Below, one piece after another: positions 1-9,965 of a stretch of 64,000 nt of DNA. Below the pieces are notes generated by a model that was given only the letters and a program-made list of their open reading frames with translations, did not search any database and was not told the DNA's origin. A program made the position numbers and the translations under genes. The stretch is from Chryseobacterium paludis (GTDB lineage: Bacteria; Bacteroidota; Bacteroidia; Flavobacteriales; Weeksellaceae). The first letter of the stretch is position 1. Every line of letters begins with the position of its first letter. The stretch is taken from positions 2,542,001 through 2,606,000 of the forward strand of contig NZ_CP099966.1 of the NCBI RefSeq assembly GCF_025403485.1, in the 5' to 3' direction.

Positions 1-1922
1 TTGCTACCGGATACAACGGAAGTAAAAAGATCAATCATATTTCTATTACTGGAGACAAGGCTGTTGTTTCAGTTGGATATGGACTTTCAATTTTTGATCT
101 GAAGAAAAAAGAATTCAATGATTCTACATTTTTTCTTGTTGGTGGAGTTTATCAAGCGAGTAACGAGGCAACAATTGTTGGCAATAAAGTATACTGTGTA
201 ACCACTACCGGATTTAAAAGCCATGAAATGAATACTACCTTTCCGATATATTCTACATGGACTACTGAAATGCCAGGTTCATTTACGCAAATCGATTCAG
301 AATCTGTACTAAGTTTTTCTTCTCCGACAACAGCATATCTCTACGACAACGGTGTAGCTACTCCACTTTCACAAACTTTTGGAAAAGTTAGCGATATCGT
401 AGTAAATCCAAATAATATCATTGTAACCGATCAAGCCAGAATTTATTCATTTAATACTAATGGAAATTTCATGGGCGCTGTAAGTCTTGGTGAAGAATGT
501 AACACAGCAACAACAGTGAACGGCAAAATGTATGGTGGATCCATATTATCAGGGATTAAGGACGAAGCCAGTAACTCATTTAAACCAGATGGTCCATATT
601 TCAATAATGCATACAAGCTTAGTTTATATGGTGAAAATCAACTTTTAATATCAACAGGTTCCAGAGATGCAAGATTTAACGGGCCTGTAATCAATCCTAA
701 AAACCCAGGTTTTTATTATTTTAATGGAATGCAGTGGATTTATCCATCTTATTTTATAGGAAAATCCCAAACTTTTAATGTTTTGGATGCTACTTCTAAT
801 CCTAGTAATCCTGATGAGGTTTTCTTTACCAATTACGTCTTTGGAGGGCAAGGTATTTACAAGATGAAGTATAATGCTGGTAATAAAGATTTCGATTTTA
901 CTAAATATTACGATTTAGCTGCACCTAGTGACTTTGTACGTCGTCCAGTTGGTTTAACATATGATGATCAAAATAACCTCATTGCTACTATTGCATTCAT
1001 GGATACAGGTTCCATCGCAATAGCTCCCTATGATAAAGCAGCAGATAATTTCATTGTAAAAGATCTCGGTCTTTTAAGTAATGGTGTTCAAAAAGCATTA
1101 TACTATGAAAATTTATTATGGATTCCCATGCCAAGAACAAATAACTTCTTGGTATATGATTATAAAAAAACACCTACAAATGTATCTGATGACACGCCTT
1201 ATTTGTTAAGTCAGTCCAATGGACTTCCAACCAATTCTAACGGAAGTATTTCTGTCGCTATTGATAAGGCAGGAGACGCATGGATTGGTTCTGATAGTGG
1301 ATTAAGAGTGTTCTCAAATGCTGTATCAGCAATTAAAGAACCTAATCCTGCTGTAGAACCAATTATTATTGAGCAAAATAATCTTGGAGAAGAGCTTTTT
1401 CGTGATTCTCAAATCTTACAAATAGAAGTAGATGCAGGAGATTACAAATGGATCTCTGTAGACGGCGGTGGCGTTTATTATATGTCTTCAGATGGACAGC
1501 GTACCATCAAACACTTTACTAAAGAAAACTCGCCATTACCCACCAATAGTATCACAGACATTAAAGTAGACAGGAAAACAGGAAAAGTATATTTTGTTTC
1601 CTATAGCGGAATTGTTACTTATCAGGGCGATGTGGCTGATGTAACTTCCAATTTTGGAGATGTTGTGGTTTATCCAAATCCTGTGGTATATTCTAACTTT
1701 AAAGGAAAAGTAACCATTAAAGGTTTAGCTGAGAAAACGAATATCAGAATTGCAGATGTAGCTGGAAATGTTGTTCATTCAGCAGTAGCAAGAGGTGGTT
1801 ATTACGAGTGGGATCTCAATAATCAACGTGGCACGAGGGTAGCATCAGGAATCTATTTTGTATTAATGACCAATGAAGATGGTTCTGATAAGGCTACTGC
1901 TAAAATAGCTGTGGTTAATTAA
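1..1922 (+). CDS. porZ: PorZ-like type IX secretion system protein (5' end outside window)
   Basis: The reading frame is open from base 3, so the gene starts left of the window; the first ATG inside (228) is not the real start. The visible ~640 residues consist of repeated beta-propeller-like blades (several WIG/W-I-S-V type strands, e.g. around 1280 and 1450) followed by a C-terminal type A T9SS sorting domain of about 80 residues (VVYPNPV..., ending in KIAVVN). This layout, and the position directly upstream of recO, match PorZ, a surface protein of the type IX secretion/attachment machinery in Bacteroidota. The stop codon overlaps the recO start by one base (TAATG), indicating translational coupling. 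Another sorted two-component-regulator-propeller protein is the main alternative. Confidence 0.8.
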   Translation, partial: ATGYNGSKKINHISITGDKAVVSVGYGLSIFDLKKKEFNDSTFFLVGGVYQASNEATIVGNKVYCVTTTGFKSHEMNTTFPIYSTWTTEMPGSFTQIDSESVLSFSSPTTAYLYDNGVATPLSQTFGKVSDIVVNPNNIIVTDQARIYSFNTNGNFMGAVSLGEECNTATTVNGKMYGGSILSGIKDEASNSFKPDGPYFNNAYKLSLYGENQLLISTGSRDARFNGPVINPKNPGFYYFNGMQWIYPSYFIGKSQTFNVLDATSNPSNPDEVFFTNYVFGGQGIYKMKYNAGNKDFDFTKYYDLAAPSDFVRRPVGLTYDDQNNLIATIAFMDTGSIAIAPYDKAADNFIVKDLGLLSNGVQKALYYENLLWIPMPRTNNFLVYDYKKTPTNVSDDTPYLLSQSNGLPTNSNGSISVAIDKAGDAWIGSDSGLRVFSNAVSAIKEPNPAVEPIIIEQNNLGEELFRDSQILQIEVDAGDYKWISVDGGGVYYMSSDGQRTIKHFTKENSPLPTNSITDIKVDRKTGKVYFVSYSGIVTYQGDVADVTSNFGDVVVYPNPVVYSNFKGKVTIKGLAEKTNIRIADVAGNVVHSAVARGGYYEWDLNNQRGTRVASGIYFVLMTNEDGSDKATAKIAVVN

Positions 1923-2608
1923 TGAATTCACAAAGAGCATTTTTACTTTCATTTATAAAATATGGTGAGAATGATGCGATTCTGCATTGTTTTACGGAGG
2001 AAGATGGTTTTCAGACTTATTTCCTAAAGGGGATATACTCTAAAAGAAATAAGAAAAAGGCACTGTTACAGCCGTTGAATCAACTGAATATTTCCATTAG
2101 TATGGGAAAAAGCAGCGGTATACGATCCATTTCAAAATTTGAATTGGTAAAAAATAATGATATTTATACAGATATCAAGATCAATACGGTCATCTTTTTT
2201 GTCTCAGATTTTTTAAATCAGATTCTAAGAAATGAAGATAAAAACCTGATCTTATTTTTTAGTATTGATGAATTTATAGGTAAGCTATCTTCACTAAACT
2301 ATCAGTCTCATCTTATTTTTTTAATTAAAATATTAAAAATACATGGGATTACACCTCTGGTAAATGTATATGATTTTCTGGATCCAGAAACGGGAACTTT
2401 TTCACTCTCTCAGACTCATCAACTATTTAATCATGAGGTATCCTCACTCTGGAAGTCAATTATTTCTTCTGAGAATCCATATGAAATAAAGATCAATTCT
2501 TCCTTCCGGAAGGATTTCCTTGATAGCATATTGGTCTACTATCATTATCATATCAGTGATTTTAAAATACCAACTTCTTTGGAAATCATTCAGCAGATTT
2601 TTGAATAA
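1922..2608 (+). CDS. recO: DNA repair protein RecO
   Basis: 228 residues, slightly short for RecO (about 240), as usual in Flavobacteriia. The N-terminus has the RecO OB-fold signature: a residue-1-to-75 beta-barrel with ...LSFIKYGENDAIL...FTEEDGFQTYFLKGI. A helical C-terminal domain follows; the zinc-binding cysteines of some RecO proteins are absent. RecO loads RecA on SSB-coated DNA together with RecR in recombinational repair. It overlaps the porZ stop by one base, so the two are probably co-transcribed. There is a short 3' gap before the convergent glycosidase gene. Confidence 0.9.
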   Translation: MNSQRAFLLSFIKYGENDAILHCFTEEDGFQTYFLKGIYSKRNKKKALLQPLNQLNISISMGKSSGIRSISKFELVKNNDIYTDIKINTVIFFVSDFLNQILRNEDKNLILFFSIDEFIGKLSSLNYQSHLIFLIKILKIHGITPLVNVYDFLDPETGTFSLSQTHQLFNHEVSSLWKSIISSENPYEIKINSSFRKDFLDSILVYYHYHISDFKIPTSLEIIQQIFE

Positions 2609-2640
2609 CCTGCTAAATTGTGAAATTGAAAGATCAATTT

Positions 2641-5298
2641 TTAAGATTTTACATCTTCAGGCTTCTCTGTTTCAGATTCTGCGATTTCTTTCTTAGGAAA
2701 CTTCGGTTGAAGAATTTTTGCTATCAAGCCTGTCCATCCTGTTTGATGGGAAGCTCCTACTCCACGCCCACTATCTCCATGAAAGTATTCGTAAAACAGA
2801 ATATAATCTTTAAAATCAGGGTCTGTCTGAAACTTTGGATATTGTCCATTAACAGGGCGGTTTCCATTTTCATCTTTTAAAAATATCTTGGAAAGCCTTT
2901 TACTCAAGGCATCTGAAATTTGATCCAGATTGGAATAGCTTCCACTTCCTGTTGGATATTCTACCATAAAATCTGGGCTATAATAGAAGAAAAAGCTTTG
3001 AAGGCTTTCAATAATTAAATAATTAATAGGAAACCAAATAGGCCCCCTCCAATTGCTATTGCCTCCGAATAGTCCGCTATCACTTTCCGCAGGGGTATAT
3101 TTTACAGAATAGTCAATTCCATTCAGGCTAACTGCATAAGGATTCTGTTCATATACTTTAGATAATGCACGAACTCCATAATCACTTAAAAATTCATTGG
3201 CATCAAGCATTCTGCTAAGTAATCTTTTTAGACGATGTCCACGGAGGAGTGAAAGCAAATGTTTGGAATCATGCCCTTTTACTTCCCAATGAGAAACCAG
3301 AGCTGCCAGTTCAGGTTTATTTTTCAATACCCAATACATTCTCTTTTTAAAGTTCGGGAGTTTTTCAATTACCTCATCATCAATTACTTCAACAGCAAAC
3401 ATCGGAATAAGCCCCACTATGGTTCGTAGTTTCAGGTACATATGATTTCCATCCTTAGAGGAAATTGCATCGTAAAAGAATTCATCCTCTTCATCCCAAA
3501 GTCCAAAGTTTTCATCTCCCATATTATCGAGCGAGTGGGCTATTGAAAGAAAATGCTCAAAAAACTTCATTGCCATTTCCTCATACACATTATTATACAA
3601 GGCCAATTCCAGTGCTATCCTCATCATATTGAGAGCAAACATGGCCATCCAGCTTGTTCCATCGGCCTGTTCTAACTGTTCACCATTAGGAAGCATACTG
3701 TTTCTATCAAAAACACCTATATTATCAAGTCCTAAAAATCCGCCTTCAAAAATATTATTTCCATTATTGTCTTTTTTGTTTACCCACCATGTGAAATTCA
3801 TTAATAGTTTCTGAAAAGCACTTTCCAGAAATTGCAAATCAGGCTTATCATTAAGGTATTCATCGATTTTAAAAACCTTGAAAACAGCCCAGGCATGAAC
3901 AGGAGGATTCACATCACTGAAATCCCACTCGTAGGCAGGAAGCTGACCATTTGGATGCATATACCACTCAAATAGGAAAAGTTTTAACTGATACTTTGCG
4001 AAATCGGGATCAATTAATGAAAAGCTAATGGCATGAAATGCCAGATCCCAAGTAGCATACCATGGATATTCCCATTTATCGGGCATCGAAATAATATGTT
4101 CATTATTAAGATGTTTCCAATCATAATTTCTTATTTTTTCTCTGGATTTTGGAGGGTTTACTTCTCCAGGATCTCCTTTTAACCATTTTTCTACATTATA
4201 ATGGTAGTACATTTTGTTCCAAAGCATTCCTGCAAAAGCTTGTCTTTGCACCATTTTTTCGTCATCAGACTGCATTCCTTTCTGAATTTCATTATAAAAT
4301 TCATCGGATTCTTTTTTCCTTCCATCAAAAATTTCTTCAAAATCTTTAAATGGTTCGGTTAAGTCTTTATCAGAAATCCTGAATTCAAATGTTTTTGTTT
4401 CTTTAGCTTTAAAATTTTCATCAATAAAAAAACAAGCCTTTGTTCCAATATCATTGGGATTTATTGCTGATGAATTATTATTAATAATGAAATCATTGAT
4501 TCCGTCCTTACAATATCGGGAGAGATTAGATGACTGATAAAGCCTTTCATTATTAGTCTCATTATCACAAAATAAGGTCTTCAATGACTGCTTTGCATAT
4601 ACATTTTTGACGTTTAGATCTTTATGATGAACCTTGATAGTTGTTGCTTCGTCAGAGCTCAATTGAGGCTTATAATCATCATATCCCCAATTCCAGGTAT
4701 TTCTAAACCAAACACCAGGCATGATATTAAGAGAGGCTTCATTTTCTGATTTATTGATAATTGTTAGTTTCACTAAAATATCATTCTGACTTTCTTTAGC
4801 GTATTCAATAAAAATATCAAAATACTCATTCCGGTCAAAAATTCCTGTATCAATTAATTCATATTCTGCATCACTCTTACTTCTTTCGGCATTTGTTTTT
4901 AGCAAATCTTCATAAGGAAAAGCATTTTGAGGATATTTGTATAACATCTTCATATAAGAATGCGTGGGAGTAGAATCCAGATAATAAAAATATTCTTTTA
5001 CATCTTCACCATGATTTCCCTGTCCATTACTTAGACCAAAGAAACGCTCCTTCACCATCTTGTCTTTTTTATTCCAGAAGCCTACAGAGAAAATCAGTTT
5101 CTGCCAATCATCACAGATTCCACAAATTCCTTCTTCTCCCCAACGATAAGTCTTAGCTTCAGCAGTATCATGATTGGTATAGTTCCATGCATCTCCATTC
5201 GCACTATAATCTTCACGAACGAGTCCCCACTCCCTATTGCTTACATAAGGACCCCATTTTTTCCAGGTAACATCTGAAAGCCTCTGTTTTTCTGTCAT
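2641..5298 (-). CDS. GH63-like (MGH1-type) glucosidase
   Basis: 885 residues with no signal peptide, so probably cytoplasmic. The sequence has the aromatic-rich (alpha/alpha)6 barrel pattern of glycoside hydrolase family 63 and related bacterial MGH1-like enzymes: EWGLVREDYSANGDAWNY near the start, the segment around residues 420-440 with PDKWEYPWYATWDLAFHA (a catalytic Asp is expected in the TWDLAF motif), and GGNSNWRGPIWFPINYLI near residue 745. Family members remove glucose or mannosyl units from oligosaccharides or from glycerate-linked solutes; the substrate cannot be told from sequence. It is convergent with recO and preceded by about 100 bases of AT-rich DNA. Confidence 0.8.
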   Translation of the reverse strand: MTEKQRLSDVTWKKWGPYVSNREWGLVREDYSANGDAWNYTNHDTAEAKTYRWGEEGICGICDDWQKLIFSVGFWNKKDKMVKERFFGLSNGQGNHGEDVKEYFYYLDSTPTHSYMKMLYKYPQNAFPYEDLLKTNAERSKSDAEYELIDTGIFDRNEYFDIFIEYAKESQNDILVKLTIINKSENEASLNIMPGVWFRNTWNWGYDDYKPQLSSDEATTIKVHHKDLNVKNVYAKQSLKTLFCDNETNNERLYQSSNLSRYCKDGINDFIINNNSSAINPNDIGTKACFFIDENFKAKETKTFEFRISDKDLTEPFKDFEEIFDGRKKESDEFYNEIQKGMQSDDEKMVQRQAFAGMLWNKMYYHYNVEKWLKGDPGEVNPPKSREKIRNYDWKHLNNEHIISMPDKWEYPWYATWDLAFHAISFSLIDPDFAKYQLKLFLFEWYMHPNGQLPAYEWDFSDVNPPVHAWAVFKVFKIDEYLNDKPDLQFLESAFQKLLMNFTWWVNKKDNNGNNIFEGGFLGLDNIGVFDRNSMLPNGEQLEQADGTSWMAMFALNMMRIALELALYNNVYEEMAMKFFEHFLSIAHSLDNMGDENFGLWDEEDEFFYDAISSKDGNHMYLKLRTIVGLIPMFAVEVIDDEVIEKLPNFKKRMYWVLKNKPELAALVSHWEVKGHDSKHLLSLLRGHRLKRLLSRMLDANEFLSDYGVRALSKVYEQNPYAVSLNGIDYSVKYTPAESDSGLFGGNSNWRGPIWFPINYLIIESLQSFFFYYSPDFMVEYPTGSGSYSNLDQISDALSKRLSKIFLKDENGNRPVNGQYPKFQTDPDFKDYILFYEYFHGDSGRGVGASHQTGWTGLIAKILQPKFPKKEIAESETEKPEDVKS

Positions 5299-5405
5299 GT
5301 TGATATATTATGAATGATAAGTAATTAGATCTTAATTCTACAGTAATCTATCAGAATTAAAAGATGAGATTCTTCAATTTGTTGCTACATTTTGAATGAC
5401 AAATT

Positions 5406-6215
5406 CTATCCTCCAGTAGAAAAACTCTCAAAAGTGGTCATTCCACCATCTACAAAAACGCTTGTTCCTGTAATGTAATCGGCCAAATCACTGGCTAAAA
5501 ATGCAGCTAAGTTTCCGATATCTTCCGGTTGTCCAATTCTGTTATATGGAATGAGATGAAGAAGATTATTTAAAGCCTCAGGAGTGCTCCATGCATCCTT
5601 ATTAATAGGGGTTTGAATTGCTCCGGGACAAATAGAATTAACCCGTATCTTATCAGCTCCATGCTCCTGAGCTAATGTCTGCATCAGCATTCTTATCGCA
5701 CCTTTACTGGATGCATAATTAGCGTGACCAGCCCATGGGATAATTTCATGAACAGAACTGATATGAATAATTTTCCCACAAGCTTTGGAACGGGAAAGAT
5801 CGATACCACGGCGTAGAAATTCTTTTATAGCTTCTCTGGCACAAAGAAATTGCCCGGTTAGATTGACACCAATTACAGCATTCCACTGATCGATGGTCAT
5901 TTCTGTAAATTTAGAATCTTTTTGAATCCCTGCGTTGTTCACCAGAATATCTACAGTTCCGAATTGCGAGACTACTTCCTGAAACATTTTTACAACCTGA
6001 TCTTCTTTTGAAACATCACATTGATAGGTTATCCCTTTTCCACCGGCATCAGTAATATCCTTTAAAACTGCTTTAGCCTCATCAGTAGATCTTTCTGAAG
6101 AATGATTAACAATAACCGTAGCTCCTGCCAAAGCAAGAGATTTAGCAATTCCGGTACCTATTCCGCTTGATGCACCAGTAACAACTACTACCTGATTACG
6201 AAGTGATATTTCCAT
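5406..6215 (-). CDS. SDR family oxidoreductase (glucose 1-dehydrogenase-like)
   Basis: 269 residues, a classical short-chain dehydrogenase. The NAD(P)-binding motif TGASSGIG lies at about residues 13-20, the NNAG motif at about 90, a catalytic Ser in HISSVHE, and the YxxxK catalytic pair in NYASSKGA. The C-terminal GMTTFESFSTGG resembles glucose-1-dehydrogenase-type SDRs. It is likely a cytosolic NAD(P)-dependent alcohol or sugar dehydrogenase of unknown substrate. It stands alone between the glycosidase and a GNAT gene, all on the minus strand. Confidence 0.85.
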   Translation of the reverse strand: MEISLRNQVVVVTGASSGIGTGIAKSLALAGATVIVNHSSERSTDEAKAVLKDITDAGGKGITYQCDVSKEDQVVKMFQEVVSQFGTVDILVNNAGIQKDSKFTEMTIDQWNAVIGVNLTGQFLCAREAIKEFLRRGIDLSRSKACGKIIHISSVHEIIPWAGHANYASSKGAIRMLMQTLAQEHGADKIRVNSICPGAIQTPINKDAWSTPEALNNLLHLIPYNRIGQPEDIGNLAAFLASDLADYITGTSVFVDGGMTTFESFSTGG

Positions 6216-6287
6216 ATTTATTATTTGATGTTACTCAAAGTTAAGGGAAAGATCACGCTGAGAATAAGATTTTACTTTAAAATTTTC

Positions 6288-6761
6288 TTAAAGTTTTTTA
6301 TACATGAGAAGTTGTGGCCCACTTCTGCCTATTCTGGTTTTACCATCGTATCGGTATCCTACTTTTAAATAAAGCTCATAGGCTGAGGTATTATTTTGAT
6401 TCACTGCTAAAACAATTTCATCGCAATTCTTGAAATTTCTTCTGATAAAATCATCCACATGAATCATCGCTGCTTTACCAATTCCCTTTCCCTGAAAGTC
6501 GGGGTTTATAGACAGTGATCTCAGTAAAACCGAGTTTGGATTATCAGTAAGATCAAATTTATCATCACCAAAGTCCAGGGCGAAATAACCTGCAGGTTTA
6601 TCGTCATCAAAAATGGTGATAGAAAAACCTTTCCCATCATTACGCTCTTTGATCCTTTCTATAGCGAATTCTGCGGTTGATGTATACTGTGATTGGATTT
6701 CATCCAGAATATAATTAACTTCAGAAAAGTCTTCTGGTTTGTAAAAGTGTAGGTTAACCAT
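6288..6761 (-). CDS. GNAT family N-acetyltransferase
   Basis: 157 residues covering one GNAT fold. The acetyl-CoA pyrophosphate loop is visible as PDFQGKGIGKAAM (Q-x-x-G-x-G) near residues 88-100, and the C-terminal NNTSAYELYLKVGYRYDGKTRIG is the usual motif B/strand 6-7 region. It transfers an acetyl group from acetyl-CoA to an unknown amine. The end of the DUF1684 gene's stop lies three bases from its start, so the two are probably one transcript. Confidence 0.85.
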   Translation of the reverse strand: MVNLHFYKPEDFSEVNYILDEIQSQYTSTAEFAIERIKERNDGKGFSITIFDDDKPAGYFALDFGDDKFDLTDNPNSVLLRSLSINPDFQGKGIGKAAMIHVDDFIRRNFKNCDEIVLAVNQNNTSAYELYLKVGYRYDGKTRIGRSGPQLLMYKKL

Positions 6762-6764
6762 TTT

Positions 6765-7382
6765 TTAATGATGATAAATATCGTTATACATTACTCCTGC
6801 ACGAATTTCTACAGGAAGCTTATTTTCTTCGGGAACGATCGGACAATTGTAATCATAGGCATTGTAAGCACAATAAGGCTGATATGATTGATTAAAGTCC
6901 AGAATAATAGTATTTCCTTTCGGAATTTTCAGATCCATATATTTCCCACCACCATAGGTTTCCTTTTCATTGGTTGCATCACGAAAAGGAAGGAAAAGAT
7001 AATCTTTGTATTTTTCCTGCTTTAATAAGTCTAGGCTTTGATACAATGTCAGGGTATAAGGCTTTCCGTCCAATTGAAAACTAGCCTTTCCATATTCTTT
7101 GTATTGTTTTGTTTTCCCCGATGAAGTGGGAATTTCAAAAGGTTCAGAATTTTCTGTTTTAACGAAATTTGCAGTTACTCTGTATTTTAAATCAAATGGA
7201 AAGAAAGGATGTTCTTTGAAGTTGGTAAAATTATCACCGCGTAAAGGAGTTTCTTTAGAATTTAAGTATTCTTCATTAAGCTCTTTCTGAAATTTCTTTA
7301 CTTCTTTCTCTTCTTTTGAAATCGTCTTTTGAGAAAAGACTAATAATGGAAATAGAAAGAGTATTAAAATATATTTTTTCAT
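6765..7382 (-). CDS. DUF1684 family exported protein
   Basis: I choose the ATG at 7382 (MKKYILILFLFPLLVFSQ), giving 205 residues; the frame can be extended three codons to a TTG, but the ATG yields a clean signal peptide ending at ...VFSQ. The mature part has the DUF1684 pattern: a beta-rich domain with FPFDLKYRVTANF, YKEYGKASFQLDG and the C-terminal NQSYQPYCAYNAYDYNCPIVPEENKLPVEI segment carrying two conserved cysteines. The function of the family is unknown. Probably periplasmic. It is followed on the same strand by the GNAT gene. Confidence 0.8.
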   Translation of the reverse strand: MKKYILILFLFPLLVFSQKTISKEEKEVKKFQKELNEEYLNSKETPLRGDNFTNFKEHPFFPFDLKYRVTANFVKTENSEPFEIPTSSGKTKQYKEYGKASFQLDGKPYTLTLYQSLDLLKQEKYKDYLFLPFRDATNEKETYGGGKYMDLKIPKGNTIILDFNQSYQPYCAYNAYDYNCPIVPEENKLPVEIRAGVMYNDIYHH

Positions 7383-7521
7383 GAATATCAAAATTAAAAG
7401 AATAAAACTATGAATTTTTTAGAGGATGAACAGTATAAGTGCGGTAAAAATTGGGCAATATTTTAAATATAATTTATGACTTTTTTTGTTTTTCTAGCAT
7501 GCTTTTTGAGAAATAAGGATC

Positions 7522-9102
7522 ATGGATAGAAAGAAATTCATTACCACCAGTGCCTTAGGAATATCGAGTCTTTACTTCCTGAGTACTCATCTTCTTTTTG
7601 CATCACAGCCGAAAATTAAGAAACAAAGGAAAACATTAGAATCTCCTATCATTATTATTGGTTCCGGATATGGCGGAGCTGTCGCTGCTTTACGTCTTTG
7701 TGAAGCAGGAAAAAAAGTACTGATGCTGGAGATGGGTCTTAATTGGGAAAAATCGGGACTACCATTCTCCAATTTATTAAAGCCTGGAAAAAGTGCAGCC
7801 TGGCTAAAAAAGAAAACGATAGCTCCTTTTATGAACCTCTTTTCTTTAACTCCTTTTACAGGAGCTTTGGACCGATTGGATTTTGAACACATCAACATCT
7901 GGGTAGGAAGAGGTGTGGGTGGTGGATCCATCGTTAATGGCGGAATGGCAGTAACACCTAAGGAAAGCTATTTTAAAGAGGTTTTTCCTCAATTAGATGC
8001 TGAAAAATTTTATCAGTTTTATTTCCCTTTGGCCCGAAAAGAATTAAAGGTAAACGTTATTGATGAACAGTTTTTAAATGACTGTCCTTATTATAAATTT
8101 ACAAGAGTAGGTGAAGAAGAAGCTCATAAAGCCGGCTTCAAGACCATCAGAGTTCCGAATGTATATGATTTCAAATACATGGAAAAGGAATTTAAAAATG
8201 AAGTTCCACGATCTGCTCTTAACACTGAAGTTATTTACGGAAATAATTATGGTAAGAACAGTCTTGATAAAACCTATCTCAAAAAGGCACTAGACACTGG
8301 AAATCTTGAAATCCTAGATTTACATTGTGTTGACTCTATTGAACTAAATGAAGACAAAAGCTATACGCTGCAGGCTCGTCACATCAATACTTCGGGAGAT
8401 CTTGTGGCAGAAAAAGTCTTTCATTGTAAAAAACTGATATTATCAGCTGGAACCATAGGAACATTAGAGCTTTTAATGAAATCGAATTTCAGGAATCAGT
8501 TTCCTCTTGGAAAAAATGTCGGTGAGAATTGGGGCAATAACGGAAACTTTATGACGGGCAGAAACTGGGTGAGACCTTTATCCGGAGGTACCGGAGTTCA
8601 ACAATCCACAATTCCAGTAGGCGGAGTTGATAATTGGGATGATAGGGAACATCCTTTCTTCACAGAGATTGCACCACTACCGATGGGAATGGACGTAGCC
8701 ACTGCGTTGTATTTATTAATCAATCGCGTTGATAAAAAAGGAAAGGTTTCTTATGATCCTATTGCTAAAAAACTTGCTATTGACTGGAATGAAAGTCATA
8801 CTGAAAAAATGAGAGCCAATGCTGATTATTTTATCAAAAAAATGAATAAAGCAAATGGTGGGACAAGAAGTCATTTTCTTTTTAAAAATGGTTTTGGACC
8901 TAATATATGCTACCATCCATTAGGAGGTTGTGTATTAGGCGAAGCAACGAACTCCTATGGAAAATTAAATGATCATGAAAACCTTTTCGTTCTGGATGGT
9001 TCTTTAATTCCCGGAACAATCGGAGTAAATCCTTTTGTTACTATTGTGGCTATTACCGAGTATTGTATCGAAAATTTAATCCAACAAAACGAATTTGCTT
9101 AG
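7522..9102 (+). CDS. GMC oxidoreductase, class I cholesterol-oxidase-like, exported
   Basis: 526 residues. The N-terminus (DRKKFITTSALGISSLYFL) is a Tat-like signal with RK instead of RR. The FAD-binding motif GSGYGGAVAALRLCEAG follows at about residues 47-64, and the GMC signature GRGVGGGSIVNGGM at about 129. At the C-terminus CYHPLGGCVLG (His about 464) and DGSLIPGTIGVNPFVT (Asn about 502) match the His/Asn active-site pair of Streptomyces-type cholesterol oxidase. It probably oxidises a sterol-like or other hydrophobic alcohol with O2, in the periplasm or outside. Its 3' end overlaps the convergent ANT(6) gene by 4 bases. Confidence 0.85.
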   Translation: MDRKKFITTSALGISSLYFLSTHLLFASQPKIKKQRKTLESPIIIIGSGYGGAVAALRLCEAGKKVLMLEMGLNWEKSGLPFSNLLKPGKSAAWLKKKTIAPFMNLFSLTPFTGALDRLDFEHINIWVGRGVGGGSIVNGGMAVTPKESYFKEVFPQLDAEKFYQFYFPLARKELKVNVIDEQFLNDCPYYKFTRVGEEEAHKAGFKTIRVPNVYDFKYMEKEFKNEVPRSALNTEVIYGNNYGKNSLDKTYLKKALDTGNLEILDLHCVDSIELNEDKSYTLQARHINTSGDLVAEKVFHCKKLILSAGTIGTLELLMKSNFRNQFPLGKNVGENWGNNGNFMTGRNWVRPLSGGTGVQQSTIPVGGVDNWDDREHPFFTEIAPLPMGMDVATALYLLINRVDKKGKVSYDPIAKKLAIDWNESHTEKMRANADYFIKKMNKANGGTRSHFLFKNGFGPNICYHPLGGCVLGEATNSYGKLNDHENLFVLDGSLIPGTIGVNPFVTIVAITEYCIENLIQQNEFA

Positions 9103-9965
9103 CCTTGTAACCTAATTTCAATCAGGTATTTTCTTACTTTATTTTCAAGCTCTTCAGGATAAACTGTATTGATCTTTGTTGCAATATCAATCCCTATTTC
9201 ATGAAAGAGATCTGCATACGCAAATATTGCATTCCAGTTTTCCTCGATATTATTTCCTGAAAAAGTTGCTTCAACTTTCTTCCAGAGTTCAGGAGACAAA
9301 TATCGCTTGAAAAGTCTTCCATGTTTATTGGTAGTCATATTATTCCATCCCTGTTCACTGGCAATATACCATTCCAATAGAGGAACGAAATAGTCTGTTC
9401 TTATGACATCCTCGCTCATGAATTTGGCATAGAAGATCTCATCACGCTTTAAACATTTTGCAACATAAGTTGTATCCCACCAGAAATCATTGATCAGCTG
9501 CTGAAACCTTTCGGGTGTAGGTTTCTGAATCATGATCGATTGATATGTTGGAGCTTTTAAATCTTTTGTAAGCTGATCCTTATCTACCAATACTTTATAT
9601 CCCACATCCCAATCTTCAGGAAGTATTTCTTCCTGTACTTCTTTTATAAATTCAGATTTTTGATACAGCTTAAAATCAACTTTTACGTGGTCTTCATACA
9701 AAACCATTTTCATCGCATGCCTACCTTCAAAAAAAGTCTCATCTTCCTCCACCATAGAAATAGGCACTCCAAAAAGTTCAACCCATTTTTTATCGGATTC
9801 ATAAGATGCCATATTTTCAAAAACTAGCTCTACATCCAGATCACTGAAATCATCAACAGGAGCGTAGGGATTCACCAATGAACTGGTTAATAAAACGACC
9901 CGGATATCCTTATTCTGTTCAGCCCAGGCTATGATCTGCTGTAGCTTCTCTTCCCTTGTTTTCAT
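9099..9965 (-). CDS. Aminoglycoside 6-adenylyltransferase (ANT(6)/AadK-AadS-like)
   Basis: 288 residues, normal length for the ANT(6) family. The nucleotidyltransferase core is LLTSSLVNP...DDFSDLDVELVF at about residues 25-50 (S-S and D-x-D metal-binding residues). The rest follows AadK/AadS: HAMKMVLYEDHVKVDFKLY, then the helical C-terminal domain with FWWDTTYVAKCLKRDEIFYAKF and a long helix ending at LIEIRLQG. It would adenylylate streptomycin-type aminoglycosides. Base composition equals the neighbours and no mobile element flanks it, suggesting an intrinsic chromosomal gene. Its start overlaps the stop of the upstream 133-residue gene (TTAATG), so they are coupled. Confidence 0.85.
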   Translation of the reverse strand: MKTREEKLQQIIAWAEQNKDIRVVLLTSSLVNPYAPVDDFSDLDVELVFENMASYESDKKWVELFGVPISMVEEDETFFEGRHAMKMVLYEDHVKVDFKLYQKSEFIKEVQEEILPEDWDVGYKVLVDKDQLTKDLKAPTYQSIMIQKPTPERFQQLINDFWWDTTYVAKCLKRDEIFYAKFMSEDVIRTDYFVPLLEWYIASEQGWNNMTTNKHGRLFKRYLSPELWKKVEATFSGNNIEENWNAIFAYADLFHEIGIDIATKINTVYPEELENKVRKYLIEIRLQG

